Positions 11,051 through 19,826 are shown, numbered from the stretch's first letter. The stretch: DNA of 49,433 bases from Candidatus Krumholzibacteriia bacterium (GCA_029865265.1 JAOUHG010000023.1:1-49433), one strand, 5' to 3'. Notes: generated by a model from the sequence alone, not told the origin. A program made the numbers and translations.

Positions 11051-12970
11051 ATGAAAGCCATGCGGGGAATGACGAGGGCGCGTTGGCTTTGGGCCGCCGT
11101 GGCCGGGTTTCTTGCGCTGGCGGCAGCGCTGCCCGCCCTGGCCGAGGAGGCGCCCGTTCCCGGTGGGCCGAAGCGGGTCCTTGTGCTCCACTCGTTCGGT
11201 GAGCACTTTCAGCCTTTCGCCGATGTTGCGACCGCCTTTCGCTCCGAGCTTGCCCTCCAATCGCCCGATGAGATCGAGTTGCTGGATATCGCACTCGGAG
11301 TCGTGCGTTTCGAAGAAGGCGAAGCGGACAAGCCTCTGGTGGACTACGTGTATTCTCTGCGCACGCAGCGTCCCGTCGACCTGATCGTAACGGTGGGCTC
11401 GCCGGCGTTCCGCTTCTGCATGCGCCACCGTGATCGTCTGGTCGCCGATGTTCCGCTTGTCGTGGCAGGAATCGATTGCCGTCACCTGCAGGGCGTTGAA
11501 CTCGGCCAAAACATCACTGCAGTGTGCGTGAATATCGATCTCCACGGGCTCGTGGATGACATCCTGCAACTCCTGCCCGGGACGGCCAACGTGAGCGTCG
11601 TTTTGGGAAGCTCTCCGCTGGAGACGTACTGGGCGGGGGAATCGCGGGGCGCGTGGCAAGGCTACACCGACCGCATCGCGTTCACCTGGTTCAACGGCCT
11701 TACCCTGCCGCAGATGCGGGAGCGGGTGGCGTCCCTGCCGCCACACTCGGCCATCGTGTTTGCGCTGCTCGACGTGGACGCCGTGGGTGTCCCCTACGAG
11801 CGCAACGCGGCGCTGCATGCCCTGCACGATTCCGCCACTGCACCCATCTTCGGACTGTTCGCGCCGGAACTGGGCAACGGCACGGTGGGCGGCCGTCTGG
11901 TCGACGTGCGGGGTGCGGGGGTGGAATCGGCGCGGGTTGCGGTTCGCATCCTGGGGGGGGAGTCGCCGGGCGCCATTCCACCGGTGATCGTTCCCGCGCT
12001 GCCGCCGGCGTTCGACGGACGCGAGCTGCGCCGCTGGAAGATCGACGAGGCGCGGCTGCCGCCCGGCAGCAGCATTCGATTCGTCGAGCCGACCTTGTGG
12101 CAGGCATACCGCGGCCGCATCATCGCCGTCGGGGCCTTGTTTGCCGCGGCGGGCAGTCTGATCGTCATGCTCCTCATCAGCCGCGCGCGCCTGCGTTCCA
12201 CCCGCGCGCAACTCGGTGCCAACGAGCAGCGCGTGCGGGAGCTGCGGCGCGAGTTGAGCCTTGCCGACCGTGTCACGCTCCTCGGTCAGTTCACCACCTC
12301 GCTCGCGCACGAGCTCGGGCAGCCGCTGGGGGCCATTCTGCGCAACGCCGAGGCGGCGGAACTCTTTCTGGAACGGGAGCCGCCGGATCTGGAGGAAGTG
12401 CGGGCAATCCTGGCCGACGTGCGCAAGGACGGGGAGCGCGCGGGGGGCGTGATCGACCGGCTGCGGGCCATGCTCAAGCGGCACGGCGTGGAATCCCAGA
12501 TGCTGGACTGGAGCGGTGTGGTGGACGACGTGGTCGGAATCGCACGCGGCAACGCGAGCGCCCGCGGAATCGCGCTGGAGATCGACACGCCTTCCGATCT
12601 GCCGCCGGTCCGCGGTGACCGCGTTCATTTTCAGCAGGTTCTGCTCAACCTGGTTGCCAACGCCATCGACGCCGTCGAGAGCGCTCCCGGCGGCGACCCG
12701 CGCGTGCTGGTGCGGACCCGCGCCAACGGCAATGGTCTTGTGGAGTGCGCGGTGAGCGATACCGGCCCCGGGATCGCGCCCGACAAACTGGAGAGCATCT
12801 TCGAGCCGTTTGTCACCACCAGGGAGCAAGGCATGGGAATGGGTCTGCCGATATCGCGCACCATCGTGGAGACGCACGGGGGCAGCCTGTGGGCGGAGAG
12901 CAACCCCGGTCGCGGTGCGACGTTCCGGTTCACGATTCCGGTGAGCGAACCCCGGGAGCGTCATGCCTGA
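11051..12970 (+). CDS. Sensor histidine kinase with periplasmic ABC-binding-protein-like domain
   Basis: 639 residues: signal anchor (residues 10-30), a periplasmic domain of about 300 residues that resembles the ABC-transporter substrate-binding family (RVLVLHSFGEHFQPF, VDLIVTVGSPAF, PLVVAGIDC), a second transmembrane helix (about 355-378, IIAVGALFAAAGSLIVMLLI), then a kinase core. The phospho-acceptor is H420 in LAHELGQPLGAIL, the N box is around N537 (LLNLVANAIDAV) and the G1 box DTGPGIA begins at D570. ATG at 11051 follows GGGAGGA. It overlaps the response-regulator gene by eight bases (ATGCCTGA), so both are made together. Such kinases sense small ligands directly; the divergent porin operon is the likely target. 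Confidence 0.92.
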   Translation: MKAMRGMTRARWLWAAVAGFLALAAALPALAEEAPVPGGPKRVLVLHSFGEHFQPFADVATAFRSELALQSPDEIELLDIALGVVRFEEGEADKPLVDYVYSLRTQRPVDLIVTVGSPAFRFCMRHRDRLVADVPLVVAGIDCRHLQGVELGQNITAVCVNIDLHGLVDDILQLLPGTANVSVVLGSSPLETYWAGESRGAWQGYTDRIAFTWFNGLTLPQMRERVASLPPHSAIVFALLDVDAVGVPYERNAALHALHDSATAPIFGLFAPELGNGTVGGRLVDVRGAGVESARVAVRILGGESPGAIPPVIVPALPPAFDGRELRRWKIDEARLPPGSSIRFVEPTLWQAYRGRIIAVGALFAAAGSLIVMLLISRARLRSTRAQLGANEQRVRELRRELSLADRVTLLGQFTTSLAHELGQPLGAILRNAEAAELFLEREPPDLEEVRAILADVRKDGERAGGVIDRLRAMLKRHGVESQMLDWSGVVDDVVGIARGNASARGIALEIDTPSDLPPVRGDRVHFQQVLLNLVANAIDAVESAPGGDPRVLVRTRANGNGLVECAVSDTGPGIAPDKLESIFEPFVTTREQGMGMGLPISRTIVETHGGSLWAESNPGRGATFRFTIPVSEPRERHA

Positions 12971-13589
12971 AGGAACCGCAATCGTGCACGTGGTCGACGA
13001 CGACGCGTCGTTCCTGCGGGCCGTCGGCCGGTTGCTGCGCGCCTCCGGGTTCACCGTGAAGCAGTACGGATCGGCCGCCGAGTTCCTTGCGCAGCGGGAG
13101 GACGGCGAGCCTGGTTGCGTGCTGGCGGACCTGCGCATGCCCGGTATGAACGGGCTCGACCTGCAGGCGGCACTTGCCAGCGGGCCCGATCCGCTGCCGG
13201 TGGTGTTTCTCTCCGCCCACGGCGATGTTCCTTCCACGGTGCGGGCCATGAAGCAGGGCGCCGAGGATTTCCTGGTGAAGCAGGCTCCCCACGGGGAACT
13301 GCTTGCGGCGGTGCGGCGGGCGCTGGAGCGCGACGCCCGCGAACGCGCCCAACGGGCGCGGCGGCACGACTTGCAGGAGCGCCTGGCGCTGCTCACCCCG
13401 CGCGAGCGCGAGGTCCTCACCCTCGTGGTGCAGGGGAAGCTCAACAAGCAGATCGCGGGGGAACTGGGCATTCACGAGCGCACCGTCAAGCTCCACCGCA
13501 CCGCGATCACCACCAAGCTCGAGGTCCGCTCGGTTGCCCAGCTGACACGGCTGGTGCAGGATGCCCGCCCCTTCCCCAAAGGGCAGTAG
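12963..13589 (+). CDS. LuxR/FixJ-type DNA-binding response regulator
   Basis: 208 residues. N-terminal receiver with acidic pocket DDD (12-14), phospho-acceptor D56 in VLADLRMPG, and the conserved Thr/Ser and Lys positions (FLSAHGD, DFLVKQ). The C-terminal LuxR helix-turn-helix is at about 135-200 (LTPREREVLTLVVQGKLNKQ, ERTVKLHRTAITTKL). It is the cognate regulator of the overlapping kinase gene. The last codons coincide with a 16-base sequence that is repeated before the porin operon. It probably activates the porin operon and the receiver gene at 13631. Confidence 0.94.
   Translation: MPEGTAIVHVVDDDASFLRAVGRLLRASGFTVKQYGSAAEFLAQREDGEPGCVLADLRMPGMNGLDLQAALASGPDPLPVVFLSAHGDVPSTVRAMKQGAEDFLVKQAPHGELLAAVRRALERDARERAQRARRHDLQERLALLTPREREVLTLVVQGKLNKQIAGELGIHERTVKLHRTAITTKLEVRSVAQLTRLVQDARPFPKGQ
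13571..13586 (+). promoter_or_regulatory. Putative LuxR-type regulator box, copy 2
   Basis: CTTCCCCAAAGGGCAG, identical to copy 1 at 10918-10933 read on the minus strand. It lies inside the last codons of the response-regulator gene, 44 bases before the start of the receiver gene, and 24 bases before TACCGT. Its overlap with coding sequence means part of the match could be constrained by protein sequence. Confidence 0.4.
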
Positions 13590-13610
13590 CCGGCGGGTTG
13601 TTGCAGCCGC

Positions 13611-13616
13611 TACCGT
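13611..13616 (+). promoter_or_regulatory. Candidate -10 element of the receiver gene
   Basis: TACCGT in CCGCTACCGTG. By itself weak; its support is the 24-base spacing to the box, the same as at the porin operon. It predicts a very short leader of about eight bases before the ATG at 13631, which has no Shine-Dalgarno sequence. Confidence 0.3.
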
Positions 13617-13630
13617 GACCCCCGGCGGTA

Positions 13631-14011
13631 ATGATCCAAGTGACAGACATCTATGTAGCGGTCATCGACGATGACGAGAGTTTCCGGCGGTCGCTGGTGC
13701 GCCTGCTGCGTGCGGCGCATTACCAGCCCCTTACCTATCCTTCCGCAGAGGAATTCCTGGCCGACACGAAGCACCCCCGCTTCGACTGCATGCTGCTCGA
13801 CATCGCCCTGGGCGGTATTTCCGGGCTGGAGCTGGGCAGACGGCTCGCCGCGAGCGGATCGACGGTTCCCATCGTGTACATCACGGCCCACGACGATGCG
13901 AAGACGCGCGCGGAAGCACAGGCCGTGGGATGCACTGGATTCGTCAGCAAGATCGAGCCCCGGGACGTGCTCCTCGACGCCGTCGCCCGGGCCGTGAAAT
14001 CGGCCCATTGA
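13631..14011 (+). CDS. Single-domain response regulator (stand-alone receiver)
   Basis: 126 residues, receiver domain only: acidic pocket DDD (13-15), phospho-acceptor D57 in CMLLDIALGG, then VYITAHDD and FVSKIEP with the conserved Thr and Lys. There is no output domain. Sequence is closest in style to FixJ receivers. It follows the kinase-regulator pair by 41 bases but has its own box and -10-like element. Likely roles are a phosphate sink, a competitor of the LuxR regulator for the kinase, or signalling to a partner encoded elsewhere. Confidence 0.88.
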   Translation: MIQVTDIYVAVIDDDESFRRSLVRLLRAAHYQPLTYPSAEEFLADTKHPRFDCMLLDIALGGISGLELGRRLAASGSTVPIVYITAHDDAKTRAEAQAVGCTGFVSKIEPRDVLLDAVARAVKSAH

Positions 14012-14030
14012 TTGACGGACCGCCCGTCCC

Positions 14031-15059
14031 CTAGAACGTCCAGGAAACGCCCAGTGTGAATCCGTAGTCGGTGGTTTCGCCGCCGCCGGGCGGGCGATTG
14101 TCGTAGCTTTCGTAGAAGGTAAGCTCGAGGTAGAAATTGTTCACGACCTCTCGGCGCGCGTGCAGATCGCCGTCGAGACGGACGCGCCCCCAGTTGGAGA
14201 GACTGGGGTAGAAGGTCAGGTTCGCCGAGTAGTCGGTCTTGGGGAAGTTGTACGTGAAGATGGCGTGCTGAAGCCCCACAACGCCCTCGATGTTGTTGGT
14301 CTGCGTCCCGTCGTTGGCCCACTCGCGGTTGACGCTCAGGCCCAAGCCACCCACCAGCAGCGCCCGGTTCGATTGCACGAAATTGGCGCCGAGTCCTCCC
14401 CCGATCGAAGTTCGCAGGTCCAGCCCCAGTTCATCGTTGCGCTGCGCAGTGCCCGCCATTTCCGCGAACAGGATTCCCCGCAGCAGGCGCTGATAGTTCA
14501 GGCTGGCGTCGTAGCGTATCGTGCGCGCCGTATTCGAGGTGTTGGTTATCGTGGACGAGGCATCCAGCCGTGTCTTGTGCAACTCCGTCCGCCGCTGCAC
14601 CCATGAGCTCAAAGTCAGCTGCGACTGGTCCTGCGCCTTGGTGTAGTTGAAGGCCAGGCTCACGGAACCGTCCAGCTGCTGCCAGATGGACGCGTCCAGT
14701 TGCATCATCGAGACCACGGAGTCCGCTTGCACCGTGCGCGTCCGGCCATCTTCGATGACCTCCATGACACCGTCCCGGCCCAGGAAAATGGCCCCGAAGA
14801 ACTTGTCCCCGACGCGGTCCTGCACCCGGAAATGGTACACGCTGTTCACCGAGTCGATGTCCGCCCATTCGATATTCACCGTGGAGAGACCGTCGGTCTT
14901 GAGCTGGAGAATACCGCGGTCGAGCTGCTTGATCTCCCCGGTGAGGCGGTCGCCGTTCTTGAGGTAGACGAGGTCGGTCTTCTTGCGGGCTTCCGCCAGG
15001 GCGGGCGGCAGTGAGACCGCGAGAATCAGAAGTAGAACGGGAATGGGATGCCGTGACAT
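14031..15059 (-). CDS. DUF481-family outer-membrane beta-barrel protein
   Basis: 342 residues with a signal peptide (LLLILAVSLPPALA). Residues about 27-75 form a small beta domain (LVYLKNGDRLTGEIKQLDRG, LQLKTDGLSTVNIEWADIDS) that is often found before DUF481 barrels; the rest shows barrel strands (SLAFNYTKAQDQSQLTLSS, RTIRYDASLNYQRLL, VRLDGDLHARREVVNNFYLE) and ends in VSWTF with C-terminal Phe, the usual outer-membrane signature. Related to YdiY of E. coli. Function is unknown in the family. Convergent with the receiver gene (19 bases) and divergent from mscL. Confidence 0.85.
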   Translation of the reverse strand: MSRHPIPVLLLILAVSLPPALAEARKKTDLVYLKNGDRLTGEIKQLDRGILQLKTDGLSTVNIEWADIDSVNSVYHFRVQDRVGDKFFGAIFLGRDGVMEVIEDGRTRTVQADSVVSMMQLDASIWQQLDGSVSLAFNYTKAQDQSQLTLSSWVQRRTELHKTRLDASSTITNTSNTARTIRYDASLNYQRLLRGILFAEMAGTAQRNDELGLDLRTSIGGGLGANFVQSNRALLVGGLGLSVNREWANDGTQTNNIEGVVGLQHAIFTYNFPKTDYSANLTFYPSLSNWGRVRLDGDLHARREVVNNFYLELTFYESYDNRPPGGGETTDYGFTLGVSWTF

Positions 15060-15131
15060 GACCCGCGCAGGGTATCACAGGGGGCGATGCTGGTGGCAAG
15101 CGTCTCCTGCCGCTGTTGCCCGTTGCAGGAA

Positions 15132-15137
15132 TAGTGT
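15132..15137 (+). promoter_or_regulatory. Candidate -10 element of mscL
   Basis: TAGTGT followed by TGCC; the same TAGTGTTGCC stands before the gene at 32114. It lies 66 bases before the mscL start. No -35 is recognisable. Confidence 0.3.
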
Positions 15138-15203
15138 TGCCCCGGAATCACCGAGTTTGTAGTCTCTTCCCGCCCTCAACCGGGCCAACCAAGGAGGTCT
15201 CCC

Positions 15204-15605
15204 ATGGGAATCGTCAAGGAATTCAAGGAATTTGCCGTCAAGGGCAACATGCTCGACATGGCCGTCGGTATCATCATCGGCGGTGCGTTTGGCAAGATCA
15301 TCTCGTCGCTGGTGAACGACGTGATCATGCCGCCGCTTGGTCTCCTGATCGGCGGCGTCAATTTTACGGCGCTCAAACTCACGCTCAAGCCGGCCGCGGG
15401 CGATACCGCGGCGGTCACCCTCAACTATGGAAATTTCTTCCAGACCGCGGTGGATTTTGCCATCGTTGCCTTTGCCATCTTCATGGTCATCAAGGCGATG
15501 AACTCGATGAAGCGCAAGGAAGAGGCCGCCCCGGCGGCGCCGCCGGCACCGAGCAAGGAAGTCGTCCTGCTCACCGAGATTCGTGATCTGCTCAAGTCAC
15601 GCTAG
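15204..15605 (+). CDS. mscL: Large-conductance mechanosensitive channel MscL
   Basis: 133 residues, normal for the family. It opens under membrane tension and releases solutes during osmotic downshock. N-terminal helix [19 protein letters not shown], first pore helix with the glycine-rich [21 protein letters not shown], periplasmic loop, second helix [19 protein letters not shown] and a cytoplasmic helix ending [12 protein letters not shown] are all present. AAGGAGG precedes the ATG. The next gene starts ten bases after its stop and its ribosome-binding site overlaps the mscL stop codon, so the two are co-transcribed. Confidence 0.96.
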   Translation: MGIVKEFKEFAVKGNMLDMAVGIIIGGAFGKIISSLVNDVIMPPLGLLIGGVNFTALKLTLKPAAGDTAAVTLNYGNFFQTAVDFAIVAFAIFMVIKAMNSMKRKEEAAPAAPPAPSKEVVLLTEIRDLLKSR

Positions 15606-15615
15606 GAGTCGAACG

Positions 15616-16677
15616 ATGCTCAAGATTGTCACACCCGGGTTGCTCGCGGTTCTGATTGCGGGCACTGTCAGTACGGCGTTTGCACAGGAAGCAATTGCCC
15701 CCGAGGTTCCCAAGGAGGCCAAGGAAAAGCGCGTGCTCGAAGTGGGGAAGTGGTATCCCACCCTGGAAGGTGGTTTGAACCTCACCCAGGCCTCGTACAG
15801 CGAGAACTGGAAGGGCGGCGAAACCGGTTCGGTTTCGTGGAACGCGTTTCTCAACGGGTCCGCGGAGAACCAGGTCAAGCCCACCCTCAACTGGTTGAGC
15901 AGCATGAAGCTGCTCTACGGCCAGACCCGGCGCCAGGAGATCGGCGCCAACGGCGACCGCTCGTGGGGCGACGCCGAGAAGTCCGCGGACCTGATCCAGA
16001 TTGAGTCCATCCTGCGCCTCACCCGCAACTGGGCCGTGGATCCCTACCTGTCGGTGCGTTACGAATCGTTCTTCCAGGACATCACCGATCCCTTTGGACG
16101 CAAGTTGTGGATCAACCCCATGACCTTCAAGGAGTCGACCGGTATCGCGCGCAAGTTCAAGGACCGCGAGGACGACCAGTTGCTGATGCGGGCGGGCTTC
16201 ACCGCCCGCGAGAACTACCGCCAGTTCTACGCGAGCGACACGGGCAATGAGACCTTCAGCGAGACGTCGTGGGACGTGGGCGCCGAGCTCATCGTGGATT
16301 ACAAGAAGGTCTTCGAACAGCGGCTCACGTACGTCTCGCGCCTGAGCGTGTACCAGCCGTTCAACTGGTCCAAGAACGAGATCTTCGACGCGCTGGGGCC
16401 GGATTCGCTCATTGCCGCCGGTTTGAGCCCGGATATCGCGAGCTACGCAACAACCGTCGATGTGGACTGGCAGAACACCTTCACCACCAAGGTAACGAAG
16501 TTCATTTCGTTCAACTTCTACCTGGAGATCCTGTACGACAAGTACGACAACACGGTGGTTCCGATCGTGGACGACAATGGCGCGCTGACCAACGCGGGTG
16601 CGATTGATTTCAGCGTGCGCAAGAAGGGGCAGTTCAAGCAGACCTTCGGCGTGGGGCTCTCGTACACGTTCAAGTAG
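15616..16677 (+). CDS. DUF3078-like outer-membrane protein
   Basis: 353 residues with signal peptide (MLKIVTPGLLAVLIAGTVST, cleavage near AFA-Q). The block GGLNLTQASYSENWKGGETG followed by WNAFLNGSAE is the typical entry of DUF3078 barrels, and long alternating strands and aromatic residues run to the C-terminal FGVGLSYTFK. ATG at 15616 has AGGAG (15604-15608) overlapping the mscL stop. Function is unknown. Co-transcription with mscL is notable: the pair may respond to envelope stress, though that is inference. Confidence 0.8.
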   Translation: MLKIVTPGLLAVLIAGTVSTAFAQEAIAPEVPKEAKEKRVLEVGKWYPTLEGGLNLTQASYSENWKGGETGSVSWNAFLNGSAENQVKPTLNWLSSMKLLYGQTRRQEIGANGDRSWGDAEKSADLIQIESILRLTRNWAVDPYLSVRYESFFQDITDPFGRKLWINPMTFKESTGIARKFKDREDDQLLMRAGFTARENYRQFYASDTGNETFSETSWDVGAELIVDYKKVFEQRLTYVSRLSVYQPFNWSKNEIFDALGPDSLIAAGLSPDIASYATTVDVDWQNTFTTKVTKFISFNFYLEILYDKYDNTVVPIVDDNGALTNAGAIDFSVRKKGQFKQTFGVGLSYTFK

Positions 16678-16705
16678 GCGATCTGGACAAGCGGCGAGAA
16701 AAGGC

Positions 16706-16733
16706 AAGGGCCACCCGGTTGCGGGTGGCCCTT
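16706..16733. terminator. Hairpin terminator between convergent genes
   Basis: Twelve-base-pair perfect stem (AAGGGCCACCCG / CGGGTGGCCCTT) with a GTTG loop, between the DUF3078-like gene and the OmpA-like gene on the opposite strand. The stem ends in T residues on the plus strand and works symmetrically in shape. Confidence 0.7.
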
Positions 16734-16764
16734 TGCGCTGTAAACCCCTGGGAGACCTGTCTCC

Positions 16765-17961
16765 CTAGAGCTTCGTAAACTCGACACGGCGGTTCATGGC
16801 GCGTCCTTCGGCCCTGGCGTTGTCCGAGACCGGCCTGGTGTCGCCCATACCGTCGGTCTTGAACCGGTCCGCCGCGATCTTGAACTGGTCCGAAAGCACC
16901 TTCGCGACCGCCGCGGCGCGCCGCTTCGACAGGTCGAGGTTCTCGTCTTCCTTGCCCTGGTTGTCGGTGTGGCCGGTGATCTCCACCTTCACCGCCGGGC
17001 TCTTCTCCATGTACGCCGCGATCTGGCGCAGCACCGGCGCCGACTCCGCCTGCACCACGTCGGAGCCGCTGTCAAAATAGATGCCGTAGGTAACGAGCTT
17101 GCCGTCGGCGAAGGGGTCCGCGACCGGCTTGTTGCCCTCGGCAAAGCGCACGTTGGTGATCATCGGCTGCCGGTCCGACCAGAGCCGGAAGCTGAACCCG
17201 TTGGGCGCCCCGGGTTCGGGGTTGATCTCGGGTACGTTGGCGAGGCGCTGGCGGTCGACATACACCTTCAGGGCAGGCCCGCGGGCCATGAACATGACGT
17301 GGTGGACGCGGCCCCACACGTCCGGTCCGTCGAGAGGCGTGTTCGAGAATATCTCGCCGGTGGTAAACGCGAGGTTTCTGCCCGACATGGGGAAGACCGC
17401 GTTCCACACCATCGTCTCGTCGTGCAGGCCGGTCACCGTGAGCACGTTGCCCGAGGGCTGGTCGCAGAAGAAGTCGAGCTCGAGCGTCCAGTACTCGGGC
17501 AGCTCCGGCATGGGCGGGAGTTTCATGCGGATGTCGCTGTCGCTGCTGGTGCAACGCATCCAGCGCTCGCCGTTCCGTTCCGCCACTTCGAAGGTGCCGG
17601 TCTTCAGCTTCCAGTTGGCGGGGAACTCGCCCAGCTCGTCCCGGGTGAAGTCGTCAAAGAAGAGCACCTTGTCGCCGGGGACGAAGTCGAACTTGGTGGA
17701 CACGCCGGAGATGTCTCCGCTGCCCGATGCGGTTTCCGCCGGCGCTGCCTTGCCGTCGGCGGGGGGTGCCGTGGATTCGCCGGTGGTGGTCTTGCTCGGG
17801 TCGGCCTTGTTGAGGGCGTCGCCCGCGGCCTTGTTGGCCGTGTCGCCGGCCTTTTTCTTGAGCTTGTCGCCAAGACCGGCGCGGGAAACGGTCGCGGCGG
17901 AGACCGCCGTCACCACCAACAGGGCGAGGACGAAGGGGAGAACCTTCCGGAAGCCAGTCAT
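16765..17961 (-). CDS. OmpA-family protein with LamG-like N-terminal domain
   Basis: 398 residues. Signal peptide, then a low-complexity Ala/Lys/Thr segment (about 30-85), a probable concanavalin/LamG-like beta-sandwich (about 95-270, FFDDFTRDELGEFPANWKL) and a C-terminal OmpA peptidoglycan-binding domain (about 285-398) with VKVEITGHTDNQG, LSKRRAAAVAKVL and NRRVEFTKL. It should tie the outer membrane or a surface ligand to peptidoglycan. ATG at 17961 has AAGGTGG nearby; a GTG nine bases upstream is the alternative. No strong promoter is visible in the 204 bases behind it. Confidence 0.88.
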   Translation of the reverse strand: MTGFRKVLPFVLALLVVTAVSAATVSRAGLGDKLKKKAGDTANKAAGDALNKADPSKTTTGESTAPPADGKAAPAETASGSGDISGVSTKFDFVPGDKVLFFDDFTRDELGEFPANWKLKTGTFEVAERNGERWMRCTSSDSDIRMKLPPMPELPEYWTLELDFFCDQPSGNVLTVTGLHDETMVWNAVFPMSGRNLAFTTGEIFSNTPLDGPDVWGRVHHVMFMARGPALKVYVDRQRLANVPEINPEPGAPNGFSFRLWSDRQPMITNVRFAEGNKPVADPFADGKLVTYGIYFDSGSDVVQAESAPVLRQIAAYMEKSPAVKVEITGHTDNQGKEDENLDLSKRRAAAVAKVLSDQFKIAADRFKTDGMGDTRPVSDNARAEGRAMNRRVEFTKL

Positions 17962-18165
17962 GAGGACCACCTTGCTTTGAAGCGGCGGCCCGAGGGGTCA
18001 GGAACGACGGCCGATGGGGTTGGGCAACGGATGGATGCGGCCATGGGTGCCTGGTGCCTCGGGGCCGGTTGGGCGTTCTACTCCGAGACAGAAAGACGCT
18101 GCCAGGTTGGACGGACGCGTGGGTGCCGCGTCACGAGGATTCTGCGGGGACTGAAAACTGGCCAG

Positions 18166-19746
18166 CTAATCTCCTTCCAGCAGACGGAACGTGGTGGCGC
18201 GGCTCACCCGCCGCGACGACGCGCCGTCCCTGACCGTCACTTCCAGCTTGAACTCACCGGGCCACAGGTTCTGTGTGCTGGCCGACACATGGACGACGTC
18301 ATCCGGTCCCGGCGCCACCGCCTCGAAGAGCGAGCGAACCTGCAACGGTTCCTCGTGGCTGATGAACCTCTTCCAGATGCTCCGCGGCCGCGCGCTCATG
18401 GGCGTGATGGCGTATTCCACGGTGTAGGAATGTGCCCCGTCGGCATCCGTTCCCAGATGATAGACCTCGAAGTACACCGGCACCGGCGCGCCCAGCCGGT
18501 AGCAGGCCGACGGACGCGGCACCACTTCCAGCGGACCGCGGTTGAACGGCGAGGCCTCGCGCGCGGCCCCGATGGCCCGGGCGAGTGCGAGATCACTCAT
18601 CGCGGGGGTCTCCTCCATGTCCGGGCAGCCGACGGTGCGCCGCAGAGAGGTAAAACGTCCGCTCCCACTCTCGCGCACCGTCACCGCCATCCGGTAGGCG
18701 CCGGGCGGGAGTGTCAGGCTGGTCTGATTGACGACGGTGCACACCGAGTCCTCAACCAGTGACCATGTGCCCACCGAGTCGGTGCGTGCGTGCCGCACGA
18801 TTTCGTGCCCCGCCGCATCCCAGAACACGGTGGTGGTGACGAACCGGCGTGAATATGAATCGCCGCTGGGCGGCGTCACGCTGGATTCGAACTCGGTGTT
18901 CACGTCGACGCGATCCACGCCATCGCCACCCCGGAAACTGTGCACCGCGAAGTTCATGGGAACGCGCATGGCTGCGAAGTCGAACGGGTACACCACCGGA
19001 GTCTTCTCCACGACATCGTAGTAGCGGTACACGCGCTTCATGAAGTCGTCGTAGCCCTTCTCCACGAACGGTGGTGGCAGGTACGCGAACACCAGCGCTT
19101 CCGCGTCCACGGTCATGTAGTCCATGGGCCGGTCCGGATTCCATTCGCTGGCGAGGTTGCGGCGGTCGCTGCGCGCCCGCGCCCCCACCGGTGTCTGCAC
19201 GCCCTCCAGGTACAGAAAGTAGCGCCCGCTGCCGGTGGGATCGGTGAAGCGCGCAAACATGTCGAACTGCGGGTAGTACCAGTACTCCTGCGCTGCAATA
19301 TAGATGCCCGCCACCACGTCGGCGGGGACACGGCCGTACGACGCCGGCCCTCCGTAACGGATGAACACCTCGCCGCGGTCGTCCCATCCCGGCCAGGCGC
19401 CACGGGCAAAGTGCTCGCGGGCCACGTCCACCCGGTGCTCGTGTTCCACGCGCGCCTCGTTCTGCGGCGACGTGTAGTCGGGATCGCGTGGCGCCCACCA
19501 GGCGTCGATCCAGGTTCGGCAGCGGTGGTTCTCCGGGGTGGAGAGGAGGGCGGCCAGGTCGTCCGGCGCGAGGAGGTACTGCAGCGCCGCGATCTCCTGC
19601 ACGAGGGACGGGGAGAGAGATGCCGAACGTTCGCGGACGTCTTCGCGGGAGAGTTTCTTGAGACGCGTGGGGTGGGCGTCCCTCGCGGCGAATCCCGCCA
19701 CGACAACCAGGGCGGTCAGCACGGTGACAATGCGGATCCGGACCAC
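18166..19746 (-). CDS. GWxTD domain-containing exported protein
   Basis: About 526 residues. Signal peptide (IRIVTVLTALVVVAGFAA), then the GWxTD region: LLAPDDLAALLSTPENHRC, WIDAWWAPRDPDYTSPQNEA, and WPGWDDRGEVFIRYGGPASY. The second half is rich in beta-strands and describes Ig-like or adhesion-type modules. GWxTD proteins occur in Acidobacteria, Gemmatimonadota and related phyla; their function is not known. GTG at 19746 is chosen because GGAGG stands seven bases upstream; another GTG at 19776 is possible. It diverges from fumC. Confidence 0.83.
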   Translation of the reverse strand: MVRIRIVTVLTALVVVAGFAARDAHPTRLKKLSREDVRERSASLSPSLVQEIAALQYLLAPDDLAALLSTPENHRCRTWIDAWWAPRDPDYTSPQNEARVEHEHRVDVAREHFARGAWPGWDDRGEVFIRYGGPASYGRVPADVVAGIYIAAQEYWYYPQFDMFARFTDPTGSGRYFLYLEGVQTPVGARARSDRRNLASEWNPDRPMDYMTVDAEALVFAYLPPPFVEKGYDDFMKRVYRYYDVVEKTPVVYPFDFAAMRVPMNFAVHSFRGGDGVDRVDVNTEFESSVTPPSGDSYSRRFVTTTVFWDAAGHEIVRHARTDSVGTWSLVEDSVCTVVNQTSLTLPPGAYRMAVTVRESGSGRFTSLRRTVGCPDMEETPAMSDLALARAIGAAREASPFNRGPLEVVPRPSACYRLGAPVPVYFEVYHLGTDADGAHSYTVEYAITPMSARPRSIWKRFISHEEPLQVRSLFEAVAPGPDDVVHVSASTQNLWPGEFKLEVTVRDGASSRRVSRATTFRLLEGD

Positions 19747-19820
19747 ACTCGCACCTCCGAGGTCAGGGGCGCTCACCGCCGGACGGAGGGGTCTGCCGCG
19801 GGGGTCCGGGGGACGCAGAC

Positions 19821-19826
19821 AATATA
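19821..19826 (-). promoter_or_regulatory. Candidate -10 element of the GWxTD gene
   Basis: TATATT on the minus strand in GACTATATTGTC, 74 bases before the GTG start. The 207-base divergent region also holds the fumC element on the other strand. Confidence 0.35.
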
